A stretch of DNA of 64,000 nt. Origin: Kribbella pratensis (GTDB taxonomy: Bacteria; Actinomycetota; Actinomycetes; Propionibacteriales; Kribbellaceae). Shown here one piece after another: positions 8,116 to 17,583 of the stretch; the first letter of the stretch is position 1; every line of letters starts with the position of its first letter. The stretch covers positions 744,001 through 808,000 of the forward strand of contig NZ_SODU01000003.1 of NCBI RefSeq assembly GCF_004366075.1. The letters run 5' to 3'. A model generated the notes under the pieces. It was not told where the DNA came from. It was given only the letters and a program-made list of their open reading frames with translations, and ran no database searches. A program made the translations under genes and the position numbers.

Positions 8116-8630
8116 GGCCGCTCCCAGTGCCCGGTCTTGCCGCCTTCTTTCAGCTCCACCCGTACGTCGGTCAGCACCGCAGCCGGATCCAGTGCCTTCA
8201 CCATGTCGATCACGGCGAGACCGGCGACGGCGACCGCGGTCAACGCCTCCATCTCGACGCCGGTCCGGTCGGTGGTCTTCACCTGAGCCCGGATCAGTAC
8301 GGCGTCGTCCGCGACCTCCAGGTCGACCTTGGCCCCGGTGATCGCGATGGGATGGCACAGCGGGACCAGGTCCGGCGTCCGCTTCGCGCCCATGATCCCG
8401 GCGATCCGGGCGACGCCGAGCGCGTCCCCCTTCGGTACGCCGTCACCGCGCAGCGCCACCACGACCTCGGCCGAGACCAGAACCTTGCCGCTGGCAACAG
8501 CTCGCCGGACCGTGGTGTCCTTCGCGGACACGTCGACCATCCGCGCGGCCCCGGTCTCGTCGACGTGCGTCAGCCCGCCGGGTCCCGGCGTACCGGAGCC
8601 GGTGGTCGTCGCGCCCGGGTCCTGCGTCAT
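8112..8630 (-). CDS. moaC: cyclic pyranopterin monophosphate synthase MoaC
   Basis: A protein of 172 residues that converts the GTP-derived 3',8-cyclo intermediate to cyclic pyranopterin monophosphate, step 1b of molybdenum cofactor synthesis. Diagnostic motifs are GAARMVDVSAKD, the catalytic LCHPI and KTTDRTGVEMEALT. It is about 15 residues longer at the N-terminus than E. coli MoaC because of a Gly/Thr-rich extension. Its ATG overlaps the moeA stop (ATGA) and its stop overlaps the mogA GTG (GTGA). No MoaA is in the window. Confidence 0.96.
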   Translation of the reverse strand: MTQDPGATTTGSGTPGPGGLTHVDETGAARMVDVSAKDTTVRRAVASGKVLVSAEVVVALRGDGVPKGDALGVARIAGIMGAKRTPDLVPLCHPIAITGAKVDLEVADDAVLIRAQVKTTDRTGVEMEALTAVAVAGLAVIDMVKALDPAAVLTDVRVELKEGGKTGHWERP

Positions 8631-9853
8631 CCGGTCTCCTTATCCAGCAGCATCAGCTCGACGTGATCGCCGGCGCGGACCGAGGTGACGTCCTCGGGCA
8701 CCACGATCAGTGCGTTCGCCCGGCTCAACCCGCCGAGCAGGTGCGAGCCGTGCCCGCCGACTGTACTGGCCATCCAGCCCTCGTCGCCCGAGGTGGCCGC
8801 AGCGCGGACGAACTGCCGCTTCCCCGCGGGCGAGCTGAACCCGTCCAGCGTCACACCCGGAACCAGAGCCCGCCGGTACGGCATCTGCCCCATCAGCTTG
8901 CGCAGCGCGGGCCGGACGAACACCTCGAACGAGATGTACGCCGAGACCGGGTTGCCGGGCAGCGTGAAGATCGGCACCTCGTCCTCACCGATCACGCCGA
9001 ACCCCTGCGGCTTGCCCGGCTGCATCGCCACCTGCGGGAAGTCCACCGTGCCGAGTTTGGAGAGCTCCTCCTTCACGATGTCGTACGCGCCCATGCTGAC
9101 GCCGCCGGTGGTGATGACCAGGTCGGCACGCACCAACTGGTCGGACAGCGTGTCCATGATCCGCTTCGGGTCGTCGTCGACGATGCCGACGCGGTACACC
9201 ACCGCCCCGGCGTCCCGCGCGCAGGCCGCCAGGGTGTAGCTGTTCGAGTCGTAGATCTGCCCGTCGCCCAGCCGGCTCCCCGGCTCCCGCAGCTCGGCCC
9301 CGGTCGAGATCACCACGACCCGCGGTCGCGGACGCGCCTTCACCCGGGCCCGCCCGACCGCGGCGAGTACGGCGATCTGCCGTGGACCGAGGACCGTGTC
9401 GCGGTCGAGCACCTGCGCCCCGGCCGTCACGTCCTCGCCCGCGCGCCGCACCGACGCACCGAGGGACGGCTGCTGCGTGATCCGCACGTTGACCGTCCCG
9501 CCGTCGGTCCACTCGACCGGCACGACGCTGTCCGCCCCACGCGGCATCGGCGCACCGGTCATGATCCGCACACAGGTCCCGGGGGTCACCACGATCGGCT
9601 CGCTGCGGCCGGCCCGGAACTCCCCGACCACCGGCAGTCTGATCGGGTTCTCGTCCGAGGCCCCGGCCAGGTCACCCGCCTGGACGGCGTACCCGTCCAT
9701 GGCGGAGTTGTCGAACCCCGGCAGGCTCACCCCCGAGACGATGTCCTCGCAGAGCACCAGCCCGACCGCGTCCATCAACGGCTGGTCGAACGCCGGCAGG
9801 GCCGCCACCCGTCCGAGTACGACCTCTAGATGCTCATCCACACTCCGTCTCAC
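8627..9853 (-). CDS. moeA: molybdopterin molybdotransferase MoeA (Glp)
   Basis: A protein of about 408 residues that inserts molybdate into adenylylated molybdopterin. Domain order is normal: the N-terminal MoeA_N domain with LPGFDNSAMDGYAV and PRGADSVVPVEWT, then a MoCF-binding domain with TTGGVSMGAYD and FTLPGNPVSAYISFEVF, then the C-terminal beta domain. GTG at 9853 (VRRSVDEHLEVVL) places the start just before the conserved helix; another GTG lies four codons downstream. The first gene of the moeA-moaC-mogA-GNAT run. Confidence 0.94.
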   Translation of the reverse strand: MRRSVDEHLEVVLGRVAALPAFDQPLMDAVGLVLCEDIVSGVSLPGFDNSAMDGYAVQAGDLAGASDENPIRLPVVGEFRAGRSEPIVVTPGTCVRIMTGAPMPRGADSVVPVEWTDGGTVNVRITQQPSLGASVRRAGEDVTAGAQVLDRDTVLGPRQIAVLAAVGRARVKARPRPRVVVISTGAELREPGSRLGDGQIYDSNSYTLAACARDAGAVVYRVGIVDDDPKRIMDTLSDQLVRADLVITTGGVSMGAYDIVKEELSKLGTVDFPQVAMQPGKPQGFGVIGEDEVPIFTLPGNPVSAYISFEVFVRPALRKLMGQMPYRRALVPGVTLDGFSSPAGKRQFVRAAATSGDEGWMASTVGGHGSHLLGGLSRANALIVVPEDVTSVRAGDHVELMLLDKETG

Positions 9854-9930
9854 GAGCTCGACCCTAATCCACGCGTCCGAGGTTTCGACGCCAAGTTCCG
9901 GAAGGGTGCTCGAAGAAGTCCGGTCGAGTT

Positions 9931-10410
9931 CTAGGTGAGGTCCGATTCCGGGTGGTTGCCCCAGACCATGCGGACGTCCGGGGCGTGTTCCTCGTTCGCC
10001 GAGCCGTCGGTACGGCGTACCTCGCGGAAGTCGTGCCGCAGGTAGAAGGCCTGCGCGCGGGTGTTGGTCTGGAACGTCCACAACGCCAGACCGCCGGGGC
10101 GAAGATCCTTGGCGAGGTCGACGAGGGCGGAGCCGATGCCCTGGCCGGCCGCCTCCGGGGCGACGTACAGCTGGTCGAGGTCGTCGCCGTCGAGGGTGAG
10201 GACCGCGACGATCCGGCCGTCGTCGAGGGCGACCCAGGTCTGCCCGTCCGGGAGCAGTACGTCGGCGAACCACGTGGCGACCTGCTCCGCGGTGTGGATC
10301 GCCGGCGGCAACTGGGAGTCCTCGGTGTGCCGTGAGCGCCACCAGACCGCAGCGGCCTCGTCGGTGTCGTAGGGCTCCAGCGGCCGGACGAGCAGGTCGC
10401 CCACACTCAA
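9931..10410 (-). CDS. GNAT-family N-acetyltransferase
   Basis: A protein of 159 residues with the acetyl-CoA pyrophosphate loop LYVAPEAAGQGIGSALVDLA and the late ALWTFQTNTRAQAFYLRHDF, both typical of small GNAT enzymes. The open frame begins with TTG at 10410, overlapping the stop of the uridylyltransferase as TTGA; GTG at 10404 is the alternative. Co-transcribed with the gene upstream. Substrate cannot be told from sequence. Confidence 0.85.
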   Translation of the reverse strand: MSVGDLLVRPLEPYDTDEAAAVWWRSRHTEDSQLPPAIHTAEQVATWFADVLLPDGQTWVALDDGRIVAVLTLDGDDLDQLYVAPEAAGQGIGSALVDLAKDLRPGGLALWTFQTNTRAQAFYLRHDFREVRRTDGSANEEHAPDVRMVWGNHPESDLT

Positions 10411-11792
10411 CGCAGTTCGGTCCCGTCCGGGATCACCCGGCGCTCACCGTCCGGCGCGGTCACCTCGACGTCGCCGACCACCACCACATCCTTGCCGAAG
10501 GCAACATCGCCGCGCACCGCGAGTCGGTCGGCCCGGACCAGGGACGGAGCCCCGGCCGGGAACCGCGCGTCGAAGTCGGCGAGGATCTTGAAGTACTCCG
10601 GGTCCAGGTCGACGTACGGCTCGTCGCCCTCGTGGGTCGTGGTCAGATCGCCGGTCTCGTCGAGGTCGTACACGTCCGAGCGCAGCACCAGCAGGTCGTT
10701 CGTCGTCTTCACCGGCTTGAACCGGCTGCGGTCCACGATCACCGCCTGCGACCCGTCGAAGGTCTCGATCGCGGTACCCATCCCGGTCTCCAGCTGGATC
10801 ACCTTCGGCGAGGACGGGTCGGCCGGGTCGACGGTCTTGCGGTTCACGAGGATCGGCAGCCCGAGGATCCCGTCGTGCCCGTCCATCAGCTCGGCGAGCC
10901 GGTCCAGGTCGATCCACAGGTTGTTCGTGTTGAACATCCGGTGCCGGGTGACGTCCTGGAAGTACTGCGTGTCCTCGTCGGCCACCTGCGCGCTGTCCCG
11001 CAGGATCAGCCGTCCGTCGGACTTCCGCACCGCGACGTGCCCGCCCTTGCGATCGGACCGCGTCCGCCGGCAGACCTCCATCCCGAACGGTACGTCGTGC
11101 TCGGCCATCCAGGCCGCGATCCGCGGGTCCGGGGTGGCGCCGAGGTTGTCCGCGTTCGAGATGAACGCGTGCCGGAAACCGTGCTCCCGCAGCGCGTCGA
11201 GGGTGCCCGAGGCAACCAACGCGGTGAACAGGTCGCCGTGCCCGGGTGGGCACCAGGCGAGCTCCGGGTCCGGCTCCCACTCGGCCGGCGTCAGGTCGTC
11301 GGCGAGCAGCTTCGGCTCCATGTTCTGCAGGAAGTCCAGCGGCAGGCCGTCCACCGCGAGTCCGTCGTACTCGCTGAGGATCTGCAGCGACTCGGTCTTG
11401 GTGCGGAACGAGTTCATCAGCACCAGCGGCAGCGGTACGTCGTACGCGCGCCGGGTGCTCAGGATCTGCCGGGCGATGATGTCCAGGAAGCTCAGCCCGT
11501 CCTTGACCGGCAGCGCGGACTTCGGGCCGGTGACGCCCATCGACGTACCGAGGCCGCCGTTGAGCTTGATGACCACCGTCTCGGCCAGAGCGGCGCGGAG
11601 CGCGTCCGGGTCGGTGTCCAGGTGGTCCAGGTGTGGCAGGTCGCCCACCGGCTCGATGTCGTCCTCGCGGATCTTTCCTTGCTGTCCGGACTCGAGCAGC
11701 CGGTAGTAGTGCGTGAAGACGCGTATCGCGACGTCGGCAGCACCGGCGGCGCGCATCTTCTCCTGCGCTTGTCTGAGACCCACCTCACCCAT
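10407..11792 (-). CDS. UTP-glucose-1-phosphate uridylyltransferase, eukaryote-type (UDPGP family)
   Basis: A protein of 461 residues that makes UDP-glucose from UTP and glucose-1-phosphate for glycan and trehalose synthesis. It belongs to the UDPGP family found in eukaryotes and some actinobacteria rather than the bacterial GalU family: nucleotide-binding KLNGGLGTSMG, then GPKSALPVKDGLSFLD, PPGHGDLF, FISNADNLGA and FNTNNLWIDL in order. A beta-helix-like C-terminal tail follows. ATG at 11792. It is divergent from the 5-FCL gene and its stop overlaps a GNAT gene. Confidence 0.94.
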   Translation of the reverse strand: MGEVGLRQAQEKMRAAGAADVAIRVFTHYYRLLESGQQGKIREDDIEPVGDLPHLDHLDTDPDALRAALAETVVIKLNGGLGTSMGVTGPKSALPVKDGLSFLDIIARQILSTRRAYDVPLPLVLMNSFRTKTESLQILSEYDGLAVDGLPLDFLQNMEPKLLADDLTPAEWEPDPELAWCPPGHGDLFTALVASGTLDALREHGFRHAFISNADNLGATPDPRIAAWMAEHDVPFGMEVCRRTRSDRKGGHVAVRKSDGRLILRDSAQVADEDTQYFQDVTRHRMFNTNNLWIDLDRLAELMDGHDGILGLPILVNRKTVDPADPSSPKVIQLETGMGTAIETFDGSQAVIVDRSRFKPVKTTNDLLVLRSDVYDLDETGDLTTTHEGDEPYVDLDPEYFKILADFDARFPAGAPSLVRADRLAVRGDVAFGKDVVVVGDVEVTAPDGERRVIPDGTELR

Positions 11793-11857
11793 GCACCAAC
11801 CCTAGGGGACGGCAGGTAATCCCAGTGTTGCGCGCGTCACGCTCCTACGATCAGAAG

Positions 11858-12418
11858 GTGTTCCCATCGAAGGCCGTGGCGCGGCAGCACTTCCTCGACG
11901 CTCGGAGGCTGCGGTCCCGGGCGGAGGGGCTACTGGCGAGCGCCCAACAGGTACTGCCGGACGTGCACCGGATCGCGCTATACGTGTCGAGAGGGCCCGA
12001 GCCGCAGACCGGGGCGCTGATCGACTGGCTGCTCGCGACGGACCGCGAGGTGCTCCTGCCGATCCTGTACGCCGACAACGACCTGGGCTGGGGTATTGCA
12101 CCCGGTGCAGCCGACCTGGTGCCTGGCCGGCTCGGTCTGTCCGAGCCGCCGACCGACCTGGGCTCCGACGCGATCGCTACTGCCGATCTGGTCATCTGCC
12201 CGGCCGTAGCGGTTACCCATGACGGCGTGCGCCTCGGCCGCGGCGGCGGCTCGTACGACCGCGCTCTCGCCCGCGTCCGCCCCGATACGCCGGTCTGGGC
12301 CGCCGTCTACGACACGGAGATCGTCGATGCCCTGCCGAACGACCCCCACGACCAGCCGGTGGACGCAGCACTGACGCCAAATCGCTTGATCCCTCTGCGA
12401 GGATCACGGGATGACTGA
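11858..12418 (+). CDS. 5-formyltetrahydrofolate cyclo-ligase
   Basis: A protein of 186 residues that converts 5-formyl-THF and ATP to 5,10-methenyl-THF. The C-terminal signature RLGRGGGSYDRAL matches the family GxGxGYYD motif, with Ser replacing the first Tyr. The N-terminal basic helix carries KAVARQHFLDARR. I chose GTG at 11858 (VFPSKAVARQ) over TTG at 11825 because the family starts just before this helix. The stop overlaps the next gene by 8 nt. Confidence 0.9.
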   Translation: MFPSKAVARQHFLDARRLRSRAEGLLASAQQVLPDVHRIALYVSRGPEPQTGALIDWLLATDREVLLPILYADNDLGWGIAPGAADLVPGRLGLSEPPTDLGSDAIATADLVICPAVAVTHDGVRLGRGGGSYDRALARVRPDTPVWAAVYDTEIVDALPNDPHDQPVDAALTPNRLIPLRGSRDD

Positions 12419-13316
12419 GACCGCGGTCCAAGCCGCAGCCACAGCCGCACGCACCCTCGGCCTCACGGTCACCGACCCGACAGTCCTCTACGAGGCGTTC
12501 TCGACAGTCGTACACCTGCTGCCGTCCCCGGTGGTCGCACGGGTACCGATGAACCCCCCAGCCGGCCTACAGGAACCAGAGCCCGCCGTACGACGCCAGC
12601 AGCGCGAGCTGGACGTGGTGGCCTGGCTGGCGGAACAGGGACTCCCCGTGGTGCCGCCGAGTCCGCTGGTACCACTGGAGCCGAAGGAGCAGGACGGACT
12701 GTCCATGACGTTCTGGACGTACGTCGAGGTGGACAAGGCAGCTGAACCGGACTACATCGGGGCAACCGCCCGCGTAGCCGAGCTACATGCCCTGCTCGCG
12801 AAGTACCCGGGAGAGCTGCCCTGGATGACTCCCCTGCGGCTGATCGGCCCGGGCCTGGCAGCGGCCGAGGCAGTGCCGGGTTTGCTCGAGCAGGAGGACG
12901 TGGACCGGGCAAGAGCCGAGTGGAAGGTGCTGGAGCCGATCCTGACCAGCAGGGCCGGGTTCGAGGCGGTCTTCCCGTCCGCGACCGTGCAGCCCCTGCA
13001 CGGCGACGCACCGTCGTGGAACCTGATCACTACCGTCGACGGCCCGCTGTGGGCCGACTTCGAGGACGTGACGATCGGCCCGCTCGAGTGGGACCTCGCA
13101 GGCTTCGGCCCCGACCTGTGTCACGCGTACGACGAGGAAGCACGCTCCCGCGGTTTCCCGACGCTGGACCCGCAGGTCCAGCAGGTGATGGACCTCGCAC
13201 GCGCACTGCAGGTCCTGGTCTGCACTCCCCTGGTCCCGCAGTTCCCAGCCCTGGCCGACGGCATCCGCATGTTCGCCACCCAGTGGCGAGCCATGCCGTT
13301 CGCAGGTGGCCTTTAG
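12411..13316 (+). CDS. aminoglycoside phosphotransferase-fold (APH) enzyme
   Basis: A protein of 301 residues with the kinase-like APH fold. The catalytic loop is LHGDAPSWNLI (HGDxxxxN) and the metal-binding motif is WADFEDVTIGPLEWDL. The N-lobe has VVARVP but a weakly defined nucleotide lysine. Many actinobacterial proteins of this fold act on small metabolites or are untested; resistance should not be assumed. It overlaps the cyclo-ligase gene by 8 nt and so is translationally coupled. Convergent with the acylase gene, the two stops being 1-4 nt apart. Confidence 0.82.
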   Translation: MTETAVQAAATAARTLGLTVTDPTVLYEAFSTVVHLLPSPVVARVPMNPPAGLQEPEPAVRRQQRELDVVAWLAEQGLPVVPPSPLVPLEPKEQDGLSMTFWTYVEVDKAAEPDYIGATARVAELHALLAKYPGELPWMTPLRLIGPGLAAAEAVPGLLEQEDVDRARAEWKVLEPILTSRAGFEAVFPSATVQPLHGDAPSWNLITTVDGPLWADFEDVTIGPLEWDLAGFGPDLCHAYDEEARSRGFPTLDPQVQQVMDLARALQVLVCTPLVPQFPALADGIRMFATQWRAMPFAGGL

Positions 13317-15853
13317 CTGTCCGGCTTGGTGAAGGTCAGGGAGTGTTTGCGGGTCGCCTCCACGGCGCCCTTGGTGTAGGCCCACTGGAGGGTTTCGCCC
13401 TTGACCCACAGGTCGGTCTGGTCGGTGTAGTTCGACGAGAAAGCATGGCCTGATACACCGGTCAGGTTGACCCAGCGGGACTTGTCGAAGTCCGACAGGT
13501 CCACGACCATCCGCATCGACGGAGTCGCGGTCACGTCGTACCCCTTCGCGGCGTCCCAGCCGGTGGCGTCGACGATCGACGTACCGCCGCCCAGCTCGTA
13601 CGGGCCGCGGTTGAAGATCTTCTCGACCGCTCCGATCCCGGACTTGCCCAGCGTCTGGTTGGTCAGCGTCAGCTTGTGCAGCCGGCCCCACTGCCAGTTG
13701 GCCGGCTCCCGCGCCATCTTCTGGGTGATCTCGGTCCGGGCGTTGATCAGGGCCTCGCGGAGGATGTCGTCGCGGCTCTCCCGCTGCGGCGTCCCGATGT
13801 TGTCCCACCAGCCGCTGTTCTGCTGCCCGATCAGCGTGTGGATCACCTCGAACCAGCGCGAGCCGCCGTCCGGCCAGGTGTCTTCGGGGAGCTGGTCGTG
13901 GAAGGTCAGCGCGAGCAGGTTGCGCCAGACCACGTTGAAGTACGCCGCGGCCGCGGAGTCCGGCGGCTGGGTGAAGTCCCAGTTCCGCAGGACGTCCTGA
14001 CCCTGCTTGTCGAAGGCGTCGTCGATGCTGATCCGGAGCAGGTACGGCACCAGCATCTCGGCGGCCTTGCTCTTGGTGTCCAGCTGGATCGACGCCATCG
14101 CGTTCGCGTCCAGCTTCCCGGCAGCCTTGATCCGGTCGAGGATCTGCTGCGAGCGGTAGCCGTAGTCCCAGGAGTTGGTCAGGTAGTACGTGTACGTGTT
14201 CGGCACGACCGCCTGGTTCGCGGTGACGATGATGCCGTCGGCCGGGTCGAACTCGCTCGGCAACGCGTCGAAGGGGACGTACCCCTTCCAGGCGTACTTC
14301 GGATCCCAGCCCGGGACCGGCCAGTCACCGCGCCCGGTGGTGCGGATCGGGATCAGTCCAGGTGCCTGGTAGCCGATGTGGCCGTCGGTGTCGGCATACA
14401 CGAGGTTCTGCGAGGGCACCTGGAACTGCTGCGCGGCGGCGCGGAACTGGGTCCAGTTCTGCGCGGTGTTGATCGCGAACAGCGCGTCCGCGGTCCGGCC
14501 CGGGTTCAGCGCGGTCCACTGCAGCGCGACGCCGTACGCCGTCGGGTACTTCGCCTGCGCCGCAGCCGACTCACCCACCTTGCGTTCGTCCTCGTCGACC
14601 TCCGAGATGAGCGGACCGTGCCGGGTCTCGCGGACGGTGATCTTCACCGGCTCGTCCTGGCCGGCCACCTTGAACGTCTCCTCGCGGGTGGCCATCGCGC
14701 GCCACTTGTTGTTGTAGAGGACGTTGTTGCCGTCGATCCGCTCCAGGTACAGGTCCTGGACGTCCGGGTCGAGGTTGGTGAAGCCCCAGGAGATCGCGTT
14801 GTTGTGGCCGATCACCACACCGGGCAGGCCGGAGAAGCTGAAGCCGGAGACGTCGAACGGGCATGTCTTGCCGACGTTGTTGCAGTGCAGGCCGACCTGC
14901 GTCCAGATCCCCGGCATGGTCGCGCCGAGGTGCGGGTCGTTGGCCAGCAGCGGCTTACCGGTGGTGGTGTGGTCACCGGAGACCACCCAGGAATTCGACC
15001 CGACACCGTCACCCTGGCCGAGCAGCTCGGGCAGTCCCTTGGCGACCTTCTGCACCGAGTCCAGCGACTTGAGCAGGTCCTGGGTGAGCATGCTCCGCCG
15101 TACCTCGTTGCTGACCGGAGCCGTGGTGAACTTGCCGTCCCTGCCGATCGAGCCGGCGGACAGGATCGGCTGGTTCCGGTCGTACGGGTACTGCGGGTAG
15201 AGGCTCTCGACGTTGCGCGCCGGCATCGCGGCCAGCAGCTTCGTCCGGGTGACCTCCTCATCCAGGTTGCCGCCCAGGTCCCACGCCATCGCCTTCAGCC
15301 AGGACAACGAGTCGGCCGCGGTCCACGGCTCCGGCGTGTAGTTCTTGGGCCCGCCGGGCTGGAGGGACAGGACGGCGTACTCAAGGCTGAGGGCGGAGCC
15401 GCTGTGCTTGGTCAGATACGCGTTGACGCCGCGGGCGTAGTCGTCGAGGTACTGCCGGGTGGTCGGGCTGAGCAGCGGCAGCTCCTTCTCCGCCACCCGC
15501 CGCCAGCCGAGCGTCCGGACGAACTTGTCGGTCTCGAGCGCTGTCTTGCCGAACAGCTCGCTCAACCGGCCGGACGTGACGTGCCGGCGGAAGTCCATCT
15601 CGAAGAACCGGTCCTGCGCGTGCACGTACCCCTGCGCCGCGAACAGATCGGCCGGGGTGTCGGCGTAGATCTGCGGGATTCCGTTGGTGTCCCGGACCAC
15701 GCTGACCTCGGCGTCCAGGCCGTCCAGCTCGATGGTTCCGTCGTACGTCGGGAACGAGTGGCGGACGACGAAGACGACGGTACCGGCGATCACCAGGAGG
15801 ACCGTGGCGAGGGCGATTCCGCTGATGACGACGACTCGAAGCAGGCGTGGCAC
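13313..15853 (-). CDS. penicillin acylase family (peptidase S45) protein
   Basis: A protein of about 846 residues of the N-terminal-nucleophile family S45, which hydrolyses amides such as acyl-homoserine lactones or N-acyl compounds. A single N-terminal membrane segment (about residues 7-30) exports or anchors it. An A-chain region is followed by the autocleavage junction GVGSNSWVV, in which S286 becomes the nucleophile of the B chain; NDPHLG and GHNNAISWGFTN are family motifs. GTG at 15853 (VPRLLRVVV) is preferred; another GTG lies at 15883. The substrate is not predictable. Faces fmdB divergently, an arrangement I recall from streptomycetes. Confidence 0.92.
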   Translation of the reverse strand: MPRLLRVVVISGIALATVLLVIAGTVVFVVRHSFPTYDGTIELDGLDAEVSVVRDTNGIPQIYADTPADLFAAQGYVHAQDRFFEMDFRRHVTSGRLSELFGKTALETDKFVRTLGWRRVAEKELPLLSPTTRQYLDDYARGVNAYLTKHSGSALSLEYAVLSLQPGGPKNYTPEPWTAADSLSWLKAMAWDLGGNLDEEVTRTKLLAAMPARNVESLYPQYPYDRNQPILSAGSIGRDGKFTTAPVSNEVRRSMLTQDLLKSLDSVQKVAKGLPELLGQGDGVGSNSWVVSGDHTTTGKPLLANDPHLGATMPGIWTQVGLHCNNVGKTCPFDVSGFSFSGLPGVVIGHNNAISWGFTNLDPDVQDLYLERIDGNNVLYNNKWRAMATREETFKVAGQDEPVKITVRETRHGPLISEVDEDERKVGESAAAQAKYPTAYGVALQWTALNPGRTADALFAINTAQNWTQFRAAAQQFQVPSQNLVYADTDGHIGYQAPGLIPIRTTGRGDWPVPGWDPKYAWKGYVPFDALPSEFDPADGIIVTANQAVVPNTYTYYLTNSWDYGYRSQQILDRIKAAGKLDANAMASIQLDTKSKAAEMLVPYLLRISIDDAFDKQGQDVLRNWDFTQPPDSAAAAYFNVVWRNLLALTFHDQLPEDTWPDGGSRWFEVIHTLIGQQNSGWWDNIGTPQRESRDDILREALINARTEITQKMAREPANWQWGRLHKLTLTNQTLGKSGIGAVEKIFNRGPYELGGGTSIVDATGWDAAKGYDVTATPSMRMVVDLSDFDKSRWVNLTGVSGHAFSSNYTDQTDLWVKGETLQWAYTKGAVEATRKHSLTFTKPDS

Positions 15854-16040
15854 GGACCAACCGTAGAGAATCCCCCCGCCCACCCCAAATGGGGTCCCTC
15901 ACAACTTTGCGTTGCTCTGCGTCGGCTGGACAGGGACCCAGAGTTGAGGTACGTGAGACCGGGTTTGGAATACTTCGGTCCGCTGGCGCATTATTAGCAG
16001 TCGGGTAGTAGGAGTGCCAGCGGCTTGAAGGGAACCGACA

Positions 16041-16394
16041 GTGCCGACGTACCAGTACCAGTGCACCGACTGTGGTGAAGCGCTCGAGGTGCGCCAGAGC
16101 TTCACGGACGATGCTTTGACCGTGTGCCCGAACTGCCAGGGCAGCCTGCGCAAGGTCTTCAACGCCGTGGGCGTCGTGTTCAAGGGTTCCGGCTTCTACC
16201 GGACCGACAGCCGGTCGTCCGGCAAGAGCACGGTGCCGGCGAAGGCCGACGCGTCGTCCGGATCGTCCTCGTCGGGGTCCGCGTCCTCGGGGTCGTCGTC
16301 GAACGGTTCCTCCGGGTCGTCGTCCTCGGGTTCCTCGTCCTCGAGTTCCTCTTCGGGCTCGAGCAGCTCGTCCTCGGGCACCAGCGCGGCCTGA
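16041..16394 (+). CDS. FmdB-family zinc-ribbon protein with Ser/Gly tail
   Basis: A protein of 117 residues. Residues 1-45 form the FmdB putative regulatory zinc ribbon, MPTYQYQCTDCGE with C8 and C11 then CPNC with C29 and C32, followed by KVFNAVGVVFKGSGFYRTDSR, the family's usual second half. Residues 70-117 are an almost pure Ser/Gly tail that is certainly disordered. GTG start at 16041. Function of the family remains unclear. Confidence 0.9.
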   Translation: MPTYQYQCTDCGEALEVRQSFTDDALTVCPNCQGSLRKVFNAVGVVFKGSGFYRTDSRSSGKSTVPAKADASSGSSSSGSASSGSSSNGSSGSSSSGSSSSSSSSGSSSSSSGTSAA

Positions 16395-16453
16395 CCGCGC
16401 ACCCTGTGGATAACTGAAGGGCGGCTGCCGGCGAAACTCGTATCTTCTCCGGC

Positions 16454-17071
16454 ATGAAAATCCCTTCTCTGCTTCGTGACCTGCTGCGTGCCGCCCGGTG
16501 GCACCGTCGGCTCCTCGCCGGCGTCGCCGCCGCGGCCGCCGTGTACTTCGGACTTCTGGCCCTCTCCCCCGCGCCACCACGGACGGTCGCGGTGCTGGCC
16601 GCCGCGCGCGACCTCACCGGCGGCGTCGTCCCGGCGCGCGACGACCTGCGGACCGTCGACCTGCCGCCCGGCTCCGTGCCCGCCGGCGCTCTCAGACCCG
16701 GCAGCGAACTGACGACCCGCGTGCTCAGCGGACCGGTCAGAGCCGGCGAACCACTCACCGACGCCAGATTCCTGGCACCACCCGCCGTGCCGCCCGGCTC
16801 ACTCGCCTGCCCGTTCCGCGTCGACGACGCGGACATCACCGCGCTCCTCCGAGTCGGCGACCGCATCAACCTGTACGCCGCCGACAGCACGACCGCCGGC
16901 GCCGCGAGCCAGCTCGCCCGCGCCGTGCCCGTCGTCGCCTTGCCGACGCCGCGATCGGCCACGTCGGGCGCGCTGATCGTGGTGGCGACCACACCGGAAG
17001 TCGCCACCCGACTGGCCCAGGCCAGTTCGAACTCGCGGATCACCGTGGCACTGACGCCGGACACGAGCTGA
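16454..17071 (+). CDS. SAF-domain membrane protein (CpaB/RcpC-like)
   Basis: A protein of 205 residues with a basic N-terminus, one membrane segment (about residues 20-38) and an extracytoplasmic SAF domain (RTVAVLAAARDLTGGVVPARDDL and the following VPAGAL and RAGEPLTDARFL). A second beta-rich part after residue 120 resembles RcpC/CpaB proteins of Flp pilus systems, but no other pilus gene is nearby. In actinobacteria this gene commonly sits between fmdB and mscL, as here. Confidence 0.82.
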   Translation: MKIPSLLRDLLRAARWHRRLLAGVAAAAAVYFGLLALSPAPPRTVAVLAAARDLTGGVVPARDDLRTVDLPPGSVPAGALRPGSELTTRVLSGPVRAGEPLTDARFLAPPAVPPGSLACPFRVDDADITALLRVGDRINLYAADSTTAGAASQLARAVPVVALPTPRSATSGALIVVATTPEVATRLAQASSNSRITVALTPDTS

Positions 17072-17188
17072 TCACTCTTCGGGATTGTGCCGGCACGATG
17101 TGTTGTGTTCCGGCGCGCTCCCTCGCCCTGACGGGGGTGCAGCCCTACGTTGTCCGGGTACAACCACCCGCTTCGTGGAGGGCACCAC

Positions 17189-17578
17189 ATGCTCAAGGGC
17201 TTCAAGGAATTCGTGATGCGCGGCAACGTCGTCGACCTCGCGGTCGCCGTCGTCATCGGCGCCGCGTTCACAAAGATCGTCAGCGCGCTCGTCGACGGGC
17301 TGATCAACCCGCTGATCGCAGCGATCTTCGGCAAGGCGGACCTCACCGGTGTCGGGAACTTCAAGATCAACGGCGCTCAGTTCTCGATCGGCCTGATCCT
17401 GGACGCGGCACTGAGCTTCCTGTTCGTCGCCGCGGCCGTCTACTTCTTCATCGTGCTGCCGCTGAACAAGCTGGCCGAGCGCCGCAAGCGCGGGCAGGAG
17501 CCGGAGCCGGACCCGCTGACCACCGAACAGGAGCTGCTGACCGAGATCCGCGACCTGCTGCGCAGCCGCCAGTCGTGA
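17189..17578 (+). CDS. mscL: large-conductance mechanosensitive channel MscL
   Basis: A protein of 129 residues that forms the pentameric osmotic safety valve. Start MLKGFKEFVMRGNVVDLAVAV includes the amphipathic N-terminal helix and the first transmembrane helix, with the second at about residues 71-95 (ALSFLFVAAAVYFFIVLPLN) and a charged C-terminal bundle helix. ATG at 17189 is preceded by GGAGG; the upstream extension to 17150 has no matching family sequence. Confidence 0.97.
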   Translation: MLKGFKEFVMRGNVVDLAVAVVIGAAFTKIVSALVDGLINPLIAAIFGKADLTGVGNFKINGAQFSIGLILDAALSFLFVAAAVYFFIVLPLNKLAERRKRGQEPEPDPLTTEQELLTEIRDLLRSRQS

Positions 17579-17583
17579 GCCTC

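Noticed and set aside
12411..13316. Aminoglycoside-resistance kinase
   Set aside because: Only the general APH fold is visible; there is no subfamily motif and no resistance context.
13676..15997. A 773-codon frame opposite the S45 acylase gene
   Set aside because: Antisense frame with Arg/Val/Leu/Gly bias and no domain; the acylase explains the DNA.
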